A stretch of DNA of 64,000 bases from Ostrinia nubilalis (GCF_963855985.1 NW_026973566.1:3510501-3574500), one strand, 5' to 3'; counted from the first letter of the stretch, positions 48,785-59,493 are shown. Made by a program: numbers and translations. Notes: generated by a model from the letters alone, not told the origin.

Positions 48785-49272
48785 TTATATATATACATTA
48801 TACAATGAGGATCAGTACTGTTGTAGAAAATTCAATGAAACTAGTATCTACGTTAATCTTCAAGACATAAGAAAGATATATCTTTTTGAATTATCCAAAT
48901 CGGACCATTACTTACGATACGAAGATATTAAGTAATAAACATAGGCCCTTTTTGCCGCTAAAAGTCAACGTACGCAGGGCCGCGTGACGTCACTATATCC
49001 GAATCGAGCGCAGCCGGCGTACTATTGGGATGGAAAATATGTTTTTCCAGCTAAACTATCAGTTTTAGAAAAAAACTTTTAATAACATTTATTCATCAAA
49101 ATAAAGTAACCTATCGACCAGTAATTTTTAAAAATAAAAATTGTTAAAAATAAGTATCGCTATGTCCAAAAACCACATTTTTATAGGATTCGATGGAATG
49201 CGGAGACGCGGTTGGGGCGAGTGTAACTTTATGATTGTTTGTATTGAACATAATAATACATAATATGAGTGC

Positions 49273-49453
49273 TAATACCCAGTTTCTGGCCTGGGGGGGG
49301 GGGGGGGATAAGTCATACCCAGCTTATAGCCTGGGGGGAGGGGCAAGCCTTACCCAGCTTCTGGCCTTGGTAAGAGGGGGGGAGAGGCAAGTCATACCCA
49401 GTTTCTGGCCTAGGGGGGGGGGGGGGGGGGTGGTTAGTCATACCCAGCTTATG

Positions 49454-49454
<1 letters not shown>
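49273..49454. repeat. G-rich minisatellite, left part
   Basis: Units of about 40 bp: TACCCAGCTTCTGGCCTGG, a run of G, then AAGTCA. The array continues at 57399 beyond the LINE. Confidence 0.88.
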
Positions 49455-49489
<35 letters not shown>

Positions 49490-49749
49490 CTCTAGTACCT
49501 CTGACGTAATCAGAGACTTTCTTATTACGAAGTTTTTATTTTCTTTTTTGTTTATGTAAATTTAATATATATGTGGGTGTTTTAACTGTTTATGTAAGAA
49601 TTTTAATTTTTTAATTATTGTTTTCAGACTAGATAAACTGTATTTTTATTTTTGGTCGTAATTTAATTGATCCTTTTCTCTTTGTTCATTTTTATTCTTT
49701 TTATTGTTTTCTATGTACCCTCCGGTATGCCCATCATACTGGGGGTACA

Positions 49750-52617
49750 CTAGTTTTTATTTCTGGTTATTGTTTTGCTGGCGACTTTCTTGCAATATTC
49801 CAGGAATTTTACTCTATTTTTATTTTCCGTCATAATACGTGGTATGTTGGTCGTATTTAGTGTCAAATTTATCTTATTTTCTACCTCTAATCTCAAGCTG
49901 GCATATACAGGGCAATCGATTATTACGTGGAGCACACTTTCTTCAACGTCCGGGTCGCAGAGGCACGACGGGTTCTCTTTGCACTTGAAACGATGCAAGT
50001 ACTCAGAGAACCCGCCGTGTCCCGTCAACACCTGGGTGACCACCGCGTCAACCTCCATCTTGCGGACCACCCTGTACGCCGCCATCGCGTCTGGGAAAAA
50101 TGTTTTGGTGACGCCCCCAGTATCGTTCGATCTGTATCTCTGGTTCCATTCATCAAGCGAGCGCATACGAATGCACCGCTTGATGAATGAGACCGGACAC
50201 AGATCGTACTTGGGCTTTTTCTTGGTGTTGAGTGCTGCCTCTTTTGCTAACTCGTCCGCCCTCTCGTTGCCCGCCAGACCCGCGTGCGCTTTTATCCAGT
50301 GCAAAGTTACAACTTTGCCCTGGAGGGAAGCGGATGTGATGTTTCCCCTAGTTTTAACAGCTAACGGGTGCAAGCAGGCAAGATTGGTGATGGTCTGGAG
50401 GGCGGACATGGAGTCGCTGTAGATAGCAAAGGAGTTTTCCCTGCGCCGGAGGATCTCCTCGGTAGCCTCGCATACCGCCAGGAGTTCCGCCTGGTAGACA
50501 GTACAATATGACGGCAGACAAAGCTTGATGGATTTGGTTTCCGCCTGTCTATTCCACAAGGATAGCGCAGCGCCAACCTTGTCCTCAATTTTGCTGCCGT
50601 CCGTAAAGATACGCACTGCGTAATCGCTGTTCGCGTTTAATTGTTCCTCATCTACCAAGCTCACGAACTCGAGACGCATATGTTCCGCTGGGTGAGGAGC
50701 CTCAATCGCAGGAGCCATGCGCTCGACCTCCCTATCCCCCAGCTCTGGCTGGGGCACCCCCCTCTTGGCCTCATAAAGTGAGGCGGCCTCACGAATTCGG
50801 AGATCCAATGGGAGTATCCCAGCCAGAACCAGCGCGGAGTTCAGGGATACCGTGCGGTAGGCTCTGCAGAGCTTTTGAGCAAAACTCCGTTGGACAGCGC
50901 TCAGATGCTTGACGACACCAAGTTTAGAGGCAGCAGGAGCCCATGCGGCAGCGGCGTACATGATGACCGGCTCGACGGTCGCGACGTAAATGGTCCTCAC
51001 AACCTCCGGGTGGAGGCCCCAACTGACTTTGGCTGCACGTGTGAGCTGCTTGTTGATGGCTATTGCCTTTTTGCAGACGTTGGATACGTGGGTGTTAAAC
51101 GTGAGCTTCTTGTCAATCGTGAGCCCCAGCAACTTGATTTCGTCAGACATTCCAATGTCAACCCCGCCCATGCTCAGGCGTGGTGTGTCAAACTTTAGTT
51201 TCCTGGTAATGACCATGGCGTTGGTCTTACTGGGAGCGAATTTCAACTTGTTTTTGACACCCCACTCCAGAACATGTGCGAGGGCGGCATTGGCCTGTCT
51301 TTCGATGTCAAGCGCTGTTTTCCCGGAGAATATGAGGACCACATCGTCCGCAAATGCCTGGCAGTAGTCACCTCGTCGTTCCAGGCTTTTCAGAAGAGGA
51401 TCCAACAAAAGGTTCCAAAGGATCGGACCAGCTATGGAGCCCTGGACGCATCCCTTATTTGTTGCGACTGTGACTTCTTCGCCGCCGTATCTCACAGTGA
51501 CGCTACGATCAGTGAGGTAACTGTCGAAGACACGCCTCACGTTGACCGGGCACTTTTCTTCCGCCAATCTGACTCTAATAGCGGGCCACCAGGCGCTGTC
51601 GAAAGCTCCCTCTATATCAAGCGACACCATCGTGACGATCAGCTTTTGGTCCAGACCGTCCCGTATGTGCCGCATCAGGGTATAGAGGGAGTCCTCGGTG
51701 CTCCTCTGAGGCATAAAGCCATATTGGCGGGTACTCATGCCCGGCAACAGATGGTATTTGAGGCGCGCCACCAACATCTTCTCATACAACTTCCCCAGGA
51801 TCGGCAAGAGCCCAATCGGCCGATAAGCTTTGGGGACGCTGTAGTTATCCTTGCCCGGCTTTTTGAGAATAACCACCGTGGCTTTCTTCCACACGCGTGG
51901 GAACAGGTGGTGCGCCAGGCAACGATTCAGCAGCGCTAGAAAAGTTTCCGAGTCACAGCCGACGGCATGGGCACAAATATCGGCCGTAAAGCCATCCTCG
52001 CCCGGGGCTTTCTTGGGGTTGAAAGAGCGGATTGCCGTCTCAAGTTCGGTGAGGGTGAATGGCGGGTCGCAAGGTTCAACTTGTTCTCCAGCATTCACCC
52101 TCGCAGCCAACTCTCTTGTCCGTCTATGCTCTTCTCCTTCCCCTCCTTCTCCATCCTCCGGGTAGAATGTTTCCGCCAGTAGCCGAACAGACCCTCTCGC
52201 ATCCAGAACCCCTCCATCCTTCTCCAACGGCTGATCCTCTCCTCTCCTCGCCGTCCTCATCATTACCCTGTATATCCCCTCCCAAACACCCTCACGATCC
52301 TGCTTGGTGCAGAACTCCCTCCAACTCTCGACCTGCGCATTTCTAACTTCCCTCTCATACTCTTCTTTATGTTTCAGGTACTCCTCGACGACCTTCGATC
52401 TGCGGGCAGGTGCAGCGGTTTTGACTCTCCTTTTCCAGGTGACCGTCTCCTTCTTCAGCTTCGCCAGACTCTCGGACCACCACGGCAGTGTAAGTATATC
52501 TTTGGTTTTCTTTTTAGGTATTGTTTCTTGACAGGTTTTTGTAATAATCTCTATGTAATCGTTAACTATGTTTTCCAGTTCTATTGTGTCATTTATTATA
52601 TCTATCGTGTCTTTATT
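49750..52617 (-). CDS. LINE ORF2: reverse transcriptase and RNase H
   Basis: The frame is open from about 52617 to the stop at 49750 (first methionine 52263). Numbered from that methionine: RT at about 80-420 with AYRPIGLLPILGKLYEK, YGFMPQRST, VSLDIEGAFDSAWW, GCVQGSIAGPILWNLLL and the catalytic FADD (304-307). RNase H at about 540-670: RIFTDGSKI, QAELLAVCEA, IYSDSMSAL and WIKAHAGLAGNERADELA supply its D-E-D-D set. A Cys/His region near the end (CKENPSCLC...VLHVIIDC) matches the C-terminal knuckle of such elements. It makes the DNA copy at the nicked target and degrades the RNA template. RT plus RNase H places it in the R1/LOA/I group; the R1 clade is my best guess. A one-base shift near 52617 separates it from the endonuclease. 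Confidence 0.88.
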   Translation of the reverse strand, partial: NKDTIDIINDTIELENIVNDYIEIITKTCQETIPKKKTKDILTLPWWSESLAKLKKETVTWKRRVKTAAPARRSKVVEEYLKHKEEYEREVRNAQVESWREFCTKQDREGVWEGIYRVMMRTARRGEDQPLEKDGGVLDARGSVRLLAETFYPEDGEGGEGEEHRRTRELAARVNAGEQVEPCDPPFTLTELETAIRSFNPKKAPGEDGFTADICAHAVGCDSETFLALLNRCLAHHLFPRVWKKATVVILKKPGKDNYSVPKAYRPIGLLPILGKLYEKMLVARLKYHLLPGMSTRQYGFMPQRSTEDSLYTLMRHIRDGLDQKLIVTMVSLDIEGAFDSAWWPAIRVRLAEEKCPVNVRRVFDSYLTDRSVTVRYGGEEVTVATNKGCVQGSIAGPILWNLLLDPLLKSLERRGDYCQAFADDVVLIFSGKTALDIERQANAALAHVLEWGVKNKLKFAPSKTNAMVITRKLKFDTPRLSMGGVDIGMSDEIKLLGLTIDKKLTFNTHVSNVCKKAIAINKQLTRAAKVSWGLHPEVVRTIYVATVEPVIMYAAAAWAPAASKLGVVKHLSAVQRSFAQKLCRAYRTVSLNSALVLAGILPLDLRIREAASLYEAKRGVPQPELGDREVERMAPAIEAPHPAEHMRLEFVSLVDEEQLNANSDYAVRIFTDGSKIEDKVGAALSLWNRQAETKSIKLCLPSYCTVYQAELLAVCEATEEILRRRENSFAIYSDSMSALQTITNLACLHPLAVKTRGNITSASLQGKVVTLHWIKAHAGLAGNERADELAKEAALNTKKKPKYDLCPVSFIKRCIRMRSLDEWNQRYRSNDTGGVTKTFFPDAMAAYRVVRKMEVDAVVTQVLTGHGGFSEYLHRFKCKENPSCLCDPDVEESVLHVIIDCPVYASLRLEVENKINLTLNTTNIPRIMTENKNRVKFLEYCKKVASKTITRNKN

Positions 52618-53428
52618 TATGTTTTTTATTGTGCAAAGCTAGTCTCATTTTCTCATGAAACTGAGACCAGCTTGCTTTTTTAGTGTTGTATACTCTAGTA
52701 GTCCTAATGATTTTTGTTCCTTTAGATCTAGTTAAATTAATTTTGAAGATAATGCCGTTGTGATCCGAGCTGGTGAGGCCTTCGTCCACTCTCCAGTCGT
52801 CCACCAGGTCCAGGAGGTCAGTCGAGCAGGCTGTGATGTCGACATAGCTGCTGAATCGCTGCCCGCCGCGGATTGTGTCGAAAGTCGGAGTTTTCCCTGT
52901 GTTCAGAATGTGCAGGTCGAGTTCTGCAAGGGTTCCGGCCAGATCATCGCCCCTATGGTCAATCGTGGCGCTTCCCCACCACGTGCTTTTTGCGTTTGCA
53001 TCGCCTCCAACAATGAGCCCCTTCGAGCCTAGCTTCTTCTCAACCTGCCTCAGGTGTTCGAGGTAGGGTGCGATGGGCTCATCGGGTTCGAAATAAAAAG
53101 AGACGAGAGAGATCTCCCATGCCCTTGTCTGGATCCTCACCACCGCGACGTTGTTGGTGGTGAGTTCTGGATACTGCGTGACGTTGAGGCTTTGGTCGAA
53201 CACAGCGATCGCAGCCTTCACAGTTCCGTCCCCGGGGTTGGTGTTTTGGAAGATCCTCACGCCTCGATGGTCCCTCATCGCTTTTCCGCCTCCCACGTAT
53301 GGCTCTTGAAGGAGCGCTACAGCGATCTTCCTCTCTACAGCTTCTAGGAGGAGCTCATTGTTGGCCAACTTTTTGCGCTGCAAATTCGCCTGGGCGATTA
53401 TATACGGGGCATTCACCACTGGGACCAC
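52613..53428 (-). CDS. LINE ORF2: endonuclease part
   Basis: APE-like endonuclease, 271 codons: IIAQANLQRKKLANNELL, ALLQEPYVGG, VSFYFEPDEPI, IVGGDANAKSTWWGS and LTSSDHNGI. The GGDANAKS and SSDHN boxes are those of R1/I-group enzymes that nick the insertion site. Its in-frame codons begin only four bases past the ORF1 stop and there is no ATG there, so translation probably depends on coupling or reinitiation. The frame ends early in an A-rich run (52613-52625), one base out of phase with the RT part. Confidence 0.87.
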   Translation of the reverse strand: MVPVVNAPYIIAQANLQRKKLANNELLLEAVERKIAVALLQEPYVGGGKAMRDHRGVRIFQNTNPGDGTVKAAIAVFDQSLNVTQYPELTTNNVAVVRIQTRAWEISLVSFYFEPDEPIAPYLEHLRQVEKKLGSKGLIVGGDANAKSTWWGSATIDHRGDDLAGTLAELDLHILNTGKTPTFDTIRGGQRFSSYVDITACSTDLLDLVDDWRVDEGLTSSDHNGIIFKINLTRSKGTKIIRTTRVYNTKKASWSQFHEKMRLALHNKKHK

Positions 53429-53429
53429 T

Positions 53430-54890
53430 TTAGCAATAAGCTACTGATGATCTCGCTAATATATCCCAGCGTTTGCGCACCGGACAGGCCTGCGAGAACG
53501 CATTGTGGTCTACTTGATCGTATTTAGCGGTGGAGCAGTTTTTGCATGAGGCGTTTACGCCTGCCAAGAAATCCGCACACTCGGTCTTAAGGTGCGGGCC
53601 CCCACAGTGGCTGCAGAGGTCGACCGTCTCGGTGCAAAAGCGCTTGCCATGGCCATAGCCAAGGCACCTTGTGCACTGAACCAGAGGGGACTGGTCCTCA
53701 ACTCTGACCTGCTGCAGGTCCACATGCAGGGAACCCTTCGAGATAGCGCGTCTCCATACGAGTGGTGAGGTGCTCACCACTACGTGGTTTGTGTGCGGGT
53801 TTCTGGCACGCTTTTTAAACTTGATTTGGAGGCGATCCTCCTCGTCGCCGAGGCTGTGAAACAGGTCTTTGTTTTGGCTCCTGATTGCCTTTAGGATGTC
53901 GTCGTCGCTATTAAGCTTCAAGACATCCTTCAAAACCAGGAGCGGGTCCTTATTTTTCACCTCCTCGACGACGAGCTGGTCGCCCGCACTTTCTATTCTT
54001 GCCTTAACTCTGGCCCGCTCCTCCTTCGATCCGCAGCTCATAATAATTTTAGCATCCTTTGCTTTGCGAATCCTCTCCACCTTGACCCATCCCTCTTTTG
54101 CGTTCACCGCTTCTCTGACTTTACTCAGCACAGTGTCTCCGGTGTCCTGAACGTTCACCGAGGACACTATGACTGAGTGAAGCGTAGTCTTCGCTGGTGA
54201 CCTCCCGCTCGAGTGCTGCGGGGGCGCAGCCGCCGCAACACTCGCGTAGGTGGCCGCCGCCGTGTCCAGTTTGGTGGTCTGCTTCCCTATCTCATCTTTG
54301 ATCTGGTCAAGCTTCTTACTATTCTCTAATAACAGTCTCGTGTTTTCCTCTATCCTGGCTATCACCTGATCCCTGTCTACATCCACCACCTCCACTATCT
54401 CCACTCTTACCTTGTCCTTAACTCCGTCATTTCTCTTTCCCTTTCCCTTTATTTCCGCTTCTGACTCCTTGACCAGCTGATACATCCGGTCCAGGGCCCG
54501 TATGACATCGGCGTTGATGTCCCTGCGAAGGTTTCTGGCCGTGCCAAGACTTGTCTTCGCCTTTGTCAGACAGGCCCTGGCTTCGGTCGTCCTGTCCTTT
54601 GAGCTGGCCATCATCGGGGGGGAGGGCGCCGGTGACCCGGCCGATGTTCTCCGGAGTTCCAGCTTCTCTCCGGATGGGAGGGTGGGTTTCTTTGTGGCTC
54701 TCTTAGGAGACTCAGCCTCTTTCGGGATTGGGGGGGATTTAGCTGAAGGGCCAGCCCTTCCTGCCTCCCACTCCCCAATGCTACGCCTGACGTTGGCTTG
54801 AGACTGAGCCTGAGCTCTCTCTTCGCTGTCCGGGGTCCTACGTTGGGTCAGGTCCCTCCCGGGCTTTGCCGGGGTTCTGAAGCCAAACAT
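53430..54890 (-). CDS. LINE ORF1: gag-like protein with three zinc knuckles
   Basis: 486 codons from the ATG at 54890. The first 100 residues are basic and Pro/Ser-rich; 100-230 predicts a coiled coil (KESEAEIKGKGKR and following); about 250-400 resembles the RRM-like core of R1-type ORF1; residues about 405-470 contain CTRCLGYGHGKRFC, CSHCGGPHLKTEC and a third Cys/His cluster. Such proteins bind element RNA and guide the particle to the nucleus. The frame is unbroken. Its TAA (53430-53432) touches ORF2. Confidence 0.88.
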   Translation of the reverse strand: MFGFRTPAKPGRDLTQRRTPDSEERAQAQSQANVRRSIGEWEAGRAGPSAKSPPIPKEAESPKRATKKPTLPSGEKLELRRTSAGSPAPSPPMMASSKDRTTEARACLTKAKTSLGTARNLRRDINADVIRALDRMYQLVKESEAEIKGKGKRNDGVKDKVRVEIVEVVDVDRDQVIARIEENTRLLLENSKKLDQIKDEIGKQTTKLDTAAATYASVAAAAPPQHSSGRSPAKTTLHSVIVSSVNVQDTGDTVLSKVREAVNAKEGWVKVERIRKAKDAKIIMSCGSKEERARVKARIESAGDQLVVEEVKNKDPLLVLKDVLKLNSDDDILKAIRSQNKDLFHSLGDEEDRLQIKFKKRARNPHTNHVVVSTSPLVWRRAISKGSLHVDLQQVRVEDQSPLVQCTRCLGYGHGKRFCTETVDLCSHCGGPHLKTECADFLAGVNASCKNCSTAKYDQVDHNAFSQACPVRKRWDILARSSVAYC

Positions 54891-55351
54891 TTTTCGTCAA
54901 GAGGTACGCGTCAGTATTTGGTCAATTTGTAAAAGTAAGTCTATATGAGACTACGTAAAAGACGATCAAACAAAAGGTTTGTATAAGTTTTAGAAAGTAA
55001 TGCCTAATGTGTCCTATCTCTTGTTTCAGGTGCTCCCGTTCAAGCCGTGCAGCCGTCGCAGCGTCTGGTAAGTTTCTAAAATGCTATTGTCAGTCACTGG
55101 TTACTATAATTTTCTTTGCAGGTACCAGGTGCAGCGGCCTAACGACGAGAAGCAAAGGAAGCCCAAAAATACGAGTGTAAAATCAAAAACTCACGTCAAA
55201 CAGGATGATAGGACCTTAAAAAATAACTCAAATTTCGCCAACAGGTCACTCTAATACAGTGCTACCATAAACCGACACAAGAGAGAAATTTTAATTTTTG
55301 CCCAATCTAAAAAGTTTACCTGGTAAAAAAAGAAAAGGGTGGGTGGGCGGT
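54891..55351 (-). promoter_or_regulatory. LINE leader between monomers and ORF1
   Basis: About 460 bp of non-coding leader on the LINE strand. On the opposite strand it shows a striking acceptor-exon-donor-acceptor set: TTGTTTCAG before 55030, CTG|GTAAGT at 55067, and TTCTTTGCAG before 55122. These could be chance or a captured piece of another gene. Confidence 0.45.
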
Positions 55352-57398
55352 CAAATTTCTCAAGTTTTTGACGTCGGATCCCTACAAACGGGGTGTCTAC
55401 GGATAGGGCTCGCCGAGACGAACACGAATAGCCGATAAACGTCGGGGGTGGCCCTAGAAAATTTTGAAGTTGACGTCCAAAAACCGTCTCAGATTTTACC
55501 TAAAACACTAAAGTCCGCCAAAAAAGCGAAAATTAGTATGGAGCGGTGTCAATCGGACGTCAGGGGGATGCTAAACCGAAAGGGGTGAGTCTATTTAAGC
55601 GAAAGAATTTTGAAAATCGGAGTTAAAATGACAGAGTTATAAAATTTTGTATGAAAATATTCTAAGTCCAAATTAAAAATACAAAAAATTTAATAAATTC
55701 CCGAAATCAAATCGTAGGGGTCTCTAAATGGTACAGGGGTGTCGGGCAAATTAAGGCGCTTAATTTGATGTAAATAACCTATAGGTGCGCTATTAAAATC
55801 TAGAAATTTGAGTTGATTTCCTGTTTTGTCGGGCTTCACCAAGTAACCTCGGTTCGGTCAAATTTAGAGTAGGTTTTTGCAAATTTCTCAAGTTTTTGAC
55901 GTCGGATCCCTACAAACGGGGTGTCTACGGATAGGGCTCGCCGAGACGAACACGAATAGCCGATAAACGTCGGGGGTGGCCCTAGAAAATTTTGAAGTTG
56001 ACGTCCAAAAACCGTCTCAGATTTTACCTAAAACACTAAAGTCCGCCAAAAAAGCGAAAATTAGTATGGAGCGGTGTCAATCGGACGTCAGGGGGATGCT
56101 AAACCGAAAGGGGTGAGTCTATTTAAGCGAAAGAATTTTGAAAATCGGAGTTAAAATGACAGAGTTATAAAATTTTGTATGAAAATATTCTAAGTCCAAA
56201 TTAAAAATACAAAAAATTTAATAAATTCCCGAAATCAAATCGTAGGGGTCTCTAAATGGTACAGGGGTGTCGGGCAAATTAAGGCGCTTAATTTGATGTA
56301 AATAACCTATAGGTGCGCTATTAAAATCTAGAAATTTGAGTTGATTTCCTGTTTTGTCGGGCTTCACCAAGTAACCTCGGTTCGGTCAAATTTAGAGTAG
56401 GTTTTTGCAAATTTCTCAAGTTTTTGACGTCGGATCCCTACAAACGGGGTGTCTACGGATAGGGCTCGCCGAGACGAACACGAATAGCCGATAAACGTCG
56501 GGGGTGGCCCTAGAAAATTTTGAAGTTGACGTCCAAAAACCGTCTCAGATTTTACCTAAAACACTAAAGTCCGCCAAAAAAGCGAAAATTAGTATGGAGC
56601 GGTGTCAATCGGACGTCAGGGGGATGCTAAACCGAAAGGGGTGAGTCTATTTAAGCGAAAGAATTTTGAAAATCGGAGTTAAAATGACAGAGTTATAAAA
56701 TTTTGTATGAAAATATTCTAAGTCCAAATTAAAAATACAAAAAATTTAATAAATTCCCGAAATCAAATCGTAGGGGTCTCTAAATGGTACAGGGGTGTCG
56801 GGCAAATTAAGGCGCTTAATTTGATGTAAATAACCTATAGGTGCGCTATTAAAATCTAGAAATTTGAGTTGATTTCCTGTTTTGTCGGGCTTCACCAAGT
56901 AACCTCGGTTCGGTCAAATTTAGAGTAGGTTTTTGCAAATTTCTCAAGTTTTTGACGTCGGATCCCTACAAACGGGGTGTCTACGGATAGGGCTCGCCGA
57001 GACGAACACGAATAGCCGATAAACGTCGGGGGTGGCCCTAGAAAATTTTGAAGTTGACGTCCAAAAACCGTCTCAGATTTTACCTAAAACACTAAAGTCC
57101 GCCAAAAAAGCGAAAATTAGTATGGAGCGGTGTCAATCGGACGTCAGGGGGATGCTAAACCGAAAGGGGTGAGTCTATTTAAGCGAAAGAATTTTGAAAA
57201 TCGGAGTTAAAATGACAGAGTTATAAAATTTTGTATGAAAATATTCTAAGTCCAAATTAAAAATACAAAAAATTTAATAAATTCCCGAAATCAAATCGTA
57301 GGGGTCTCTAAATGGTACAGGGGTGTCGGGCAAATTAAGGCGCTTAATTTGATGTAAATAACCTATAGGTGCGCTATTAAAATCTAGAAATTTGAGTT
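55352..57398. repeat. 528-bp tandem repeat, 3.9 units, at the LINE 5' end
   Basis: Units begin at 55352, 55880, 56408 and 56936, always 528 bp apart and seemingly identical; the last stops at 57398. Since the target duplication lies directly beyond, the array is part of the LINE. By analogy with rodent L1 monomers it may hold the promoter. No gene. Confidence 0.93.
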
Positions 57399-57575
57399 CC
57401 CAGCTTATGCTTATGGCCTGGGGGGAGGGGCAAGCCTTACCCAGTTTCTGGCCTGGGGGGGGGGGTAAATCATACCCGACTTCTGGTCGAGGGGGAAGTC
57501 ATGCCCAGCTTATGACCTGGGGAGAGGAGAGGGGCGGGGGAGTCATACCCAGCTTCTAGGCTAAGATTAAATAGA
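57399..57575. repeat. G-rich minisatellite, right part
   Basis: CCCAGCTTATGC (LINE target duplication), then the same 40-bp-type units as at 49273-49454, ending about 57570. Confidence 0.85.
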
Positions 57576-58250
57576 TTTCCAGGAGGGAGCAGCTGGCCCG
57601 CCTATGGGAACGGCGAATAGATAGGTAGGTACGTAGGTTTAACTCAGAAAAACTAAATAACAGGTAGGTATTGCGTGTACATCGAAATGATCTTCATAGC
57701 AATGTCTTGTAGCCTAGGCAGAGTGTATCTGCCTCAGCTATATCTACTTATTGTTAGAAGTAAATAAATTAATATTTATACATTTTTATATTTTACTTGG
57801 ACGAAGATATGACTCTAACAACACATATGAATACTTTATTTGAATAAATCGCCAAATATACCACCGCGGAGACCCTAATCGCGTCTCCGCGTTCCATTGA
57901 ATCGTATGAGCGTATGGATTTTTTGCGATATTTTTCACAATTTCTATTTTAAAAAATTACCTATCGATAGCTTACTTTATTCTGATGAATAAATATCATC
58001 ACAAGTTTTTCTCTAAAACTGATAGTTAAGCTAGAAAAAAATATTTTCTATCCACGCAGTACGCCGCAGCGTTCGGATCGGATATAGTGACGTCATCGGT
58101 CCCGCGCCGGGTGGTCAGTGAACTTTTTTAGTAATTTGGCCATAATTTCGTCAATTTTTGTCGTAGAACAAAAATTTTTGGCCTGTATATTAAGGATTTC
58201 TTAGACCTATAAATCTGCATTCACAGCTAAAAATCGAAATGATCCTCATT

Positions 58251-59045
58251 CAGATGTAATAAGCCTTTTTTGCTTTGAATTATTAATAAATAATATGAAA
58301 TGAAATTTCATGAACTGCAACTTACAAGAATGAACTATTGTTTGTTTTGTGAATTCAATGTATACTAATTATTATGTACATTTTAGAGATTAAATAGAAA
58401 AAAACGTGTTTTTAACACAGTAAAACAACATATTATTATCATAAAAGAAAATATGTATTGATCATCAATCATCATTATCGTCATCATAATCAACTTGGAT
58501 TATAAAATTGGCATCTTGTTAAATTGATTATTTTATGAAGCTAAGATTTTATTAACAAAAGGATTTTCATAAAAAAGGTTTGTAACCCATGGATTATTGG
58601 CCAGGGAGTCCAGTAATAGAAAAATAATTTCCCAATTTTTTTTTGTTACTTCAAAAATATGATAATAAAAATTCAAATAACCATTTTGAAATGATCAGTA
58701 CATTTTTAAGCCTTAGTTTTTCAAGTGAAACCTTAAATTCAAGAAAGGATTATTTTTTAATTTGTGAAAATGCTCATCATTCTTAGTGGGAATGTTTCTA
58801 TGTTAGCAACACTTCTGAAATGTCAAAATTCCGTCGAATTAAAAATCAGAGTTTAGTCATTATTTGATTTGTGTCCTTTTGTGAAAAACGTTTTTCAAAT
58901 ATATTATTGTATCAGAACTCCTGCAGTTTTATTTAATATAACGATCTTAACACAAAAGTTAACTGAGCTTATTCTAAAAAATATATTTTTATTCTAACCG
59001 TAGGTACCTACATAAAAATCTTATATTTTTTAAGTGGTTATAAAA
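58251..59045. other. Unassigned AT-rich DNA
   Basis: No gene, repeat terminus or RNA recognised between the foldback element and the right-hand 16-bp motif array. It may be founder sequence of the 41.8-kb block. Confidence 0.4.
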
Positions 59046-59191
59046 TGGGTTGAGCTAGGAATGCTTTTGGGGTGAATAAGGAACATAAAATTAAAAATTT
59101 GTTGTGGGAAGAGTAAGGAACAAAATTGGGTTGAGTAAGGAAAAAATAATGAGTGGGTTGAGTTGTCGTGGGTCGAATACGGAATAACCCC

Positions 59192-59198
59192 ATTTATG
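59192..59198. repeat. Right target-site duplication ATTTATG of the large block
   Basis: ATTTATG directly after AATAACCCC, pairing with 17419-17425. Confidence 0.75.
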
Positions 59199-59218
59199 TT
59201 TAACATTATAAAAAAAAA

Positions 59219-59493
59219 AAAAACCGACTCCAAAAAACCTACACTAAAAAGTAGAAAAATAATTACTAATTTCCTACTTATTTATTAGGACGAATTAATA
59301 TTTATGTAGGTATACCATGATTGATACTTCTGGAGTCGGTGCCAAGATTATGAAACATGTAAAGATTGCCTGCACCGACTCCAAAAGTATCAATCATGGT
59401 ATACCTACATAAATATTAATTCGTCCTAATAAATAAGTAGGAAATTAGTAATTATTTTTCTACTTTTTATTGTACGTTTTTTGGAGTCGGTTT
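59219..59493. mobile_element. Foldback with ACCGACTCC ends
   Basis: AAACCGACTCCAAAAAA and its complement bound two arms of about 118 bp around a 35-bp loop. Inner arm sequence TATCAATCATGGTATACC pairs exactly. No coding. Confidence 0.8.

Larger units (their letters stand above)
49455..57398 (-). mobile_element. Complete R1/I-group LINE with monomer-type 5' region
   Basis: Minus-strand element of about 7.9 kb. Its poly(A) tail is the T run at 49455-49486 and its 5' end is at 57398. CCCAGCTTATGC flanks both sides (49443-49454, 57399-57410), the target duplication. Order 5' to 3': 3.9 copies of a 528-bp repeat, a short leader, ORF1, ORF2 (endonuclease, RT, RNase H), 3' UTR, poly(A). Only one frameshift is visible in the coding part, so it looks recent. 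Confidence 0.9.
48804..58250. mobile_element. Foldback/TIR element (about 1.5 kb) split by LINE
   Basis: The ends AATGAGGATCA and TGATCCTCATT are inverted, and the flanking 400 bp on each side (48804-49230 and 57830-58250) are diverged inverted copies. Both contain GTGACGTCA, CTATATCCGA, a GAAAATAT stretch and ACTATCAGTTTTAGA. The middle is a G-rich minisatellite into which the LINE jumped. No transposase. Confidence 0.75.

Noticed and set aside
49775..54801. Plus-strand open frames over the R1/I-group LINE
   Set aside because: Antisense shadows of the well-supported minus-strand ORF1 and ORF2.
55352..57398. Repeats considered as a CRISPR array or centromeric satellite
   Set aside because: Units of 528 bp without spacers in a eukaryotic genome, and the array is enclosed by the LINE target duplication.
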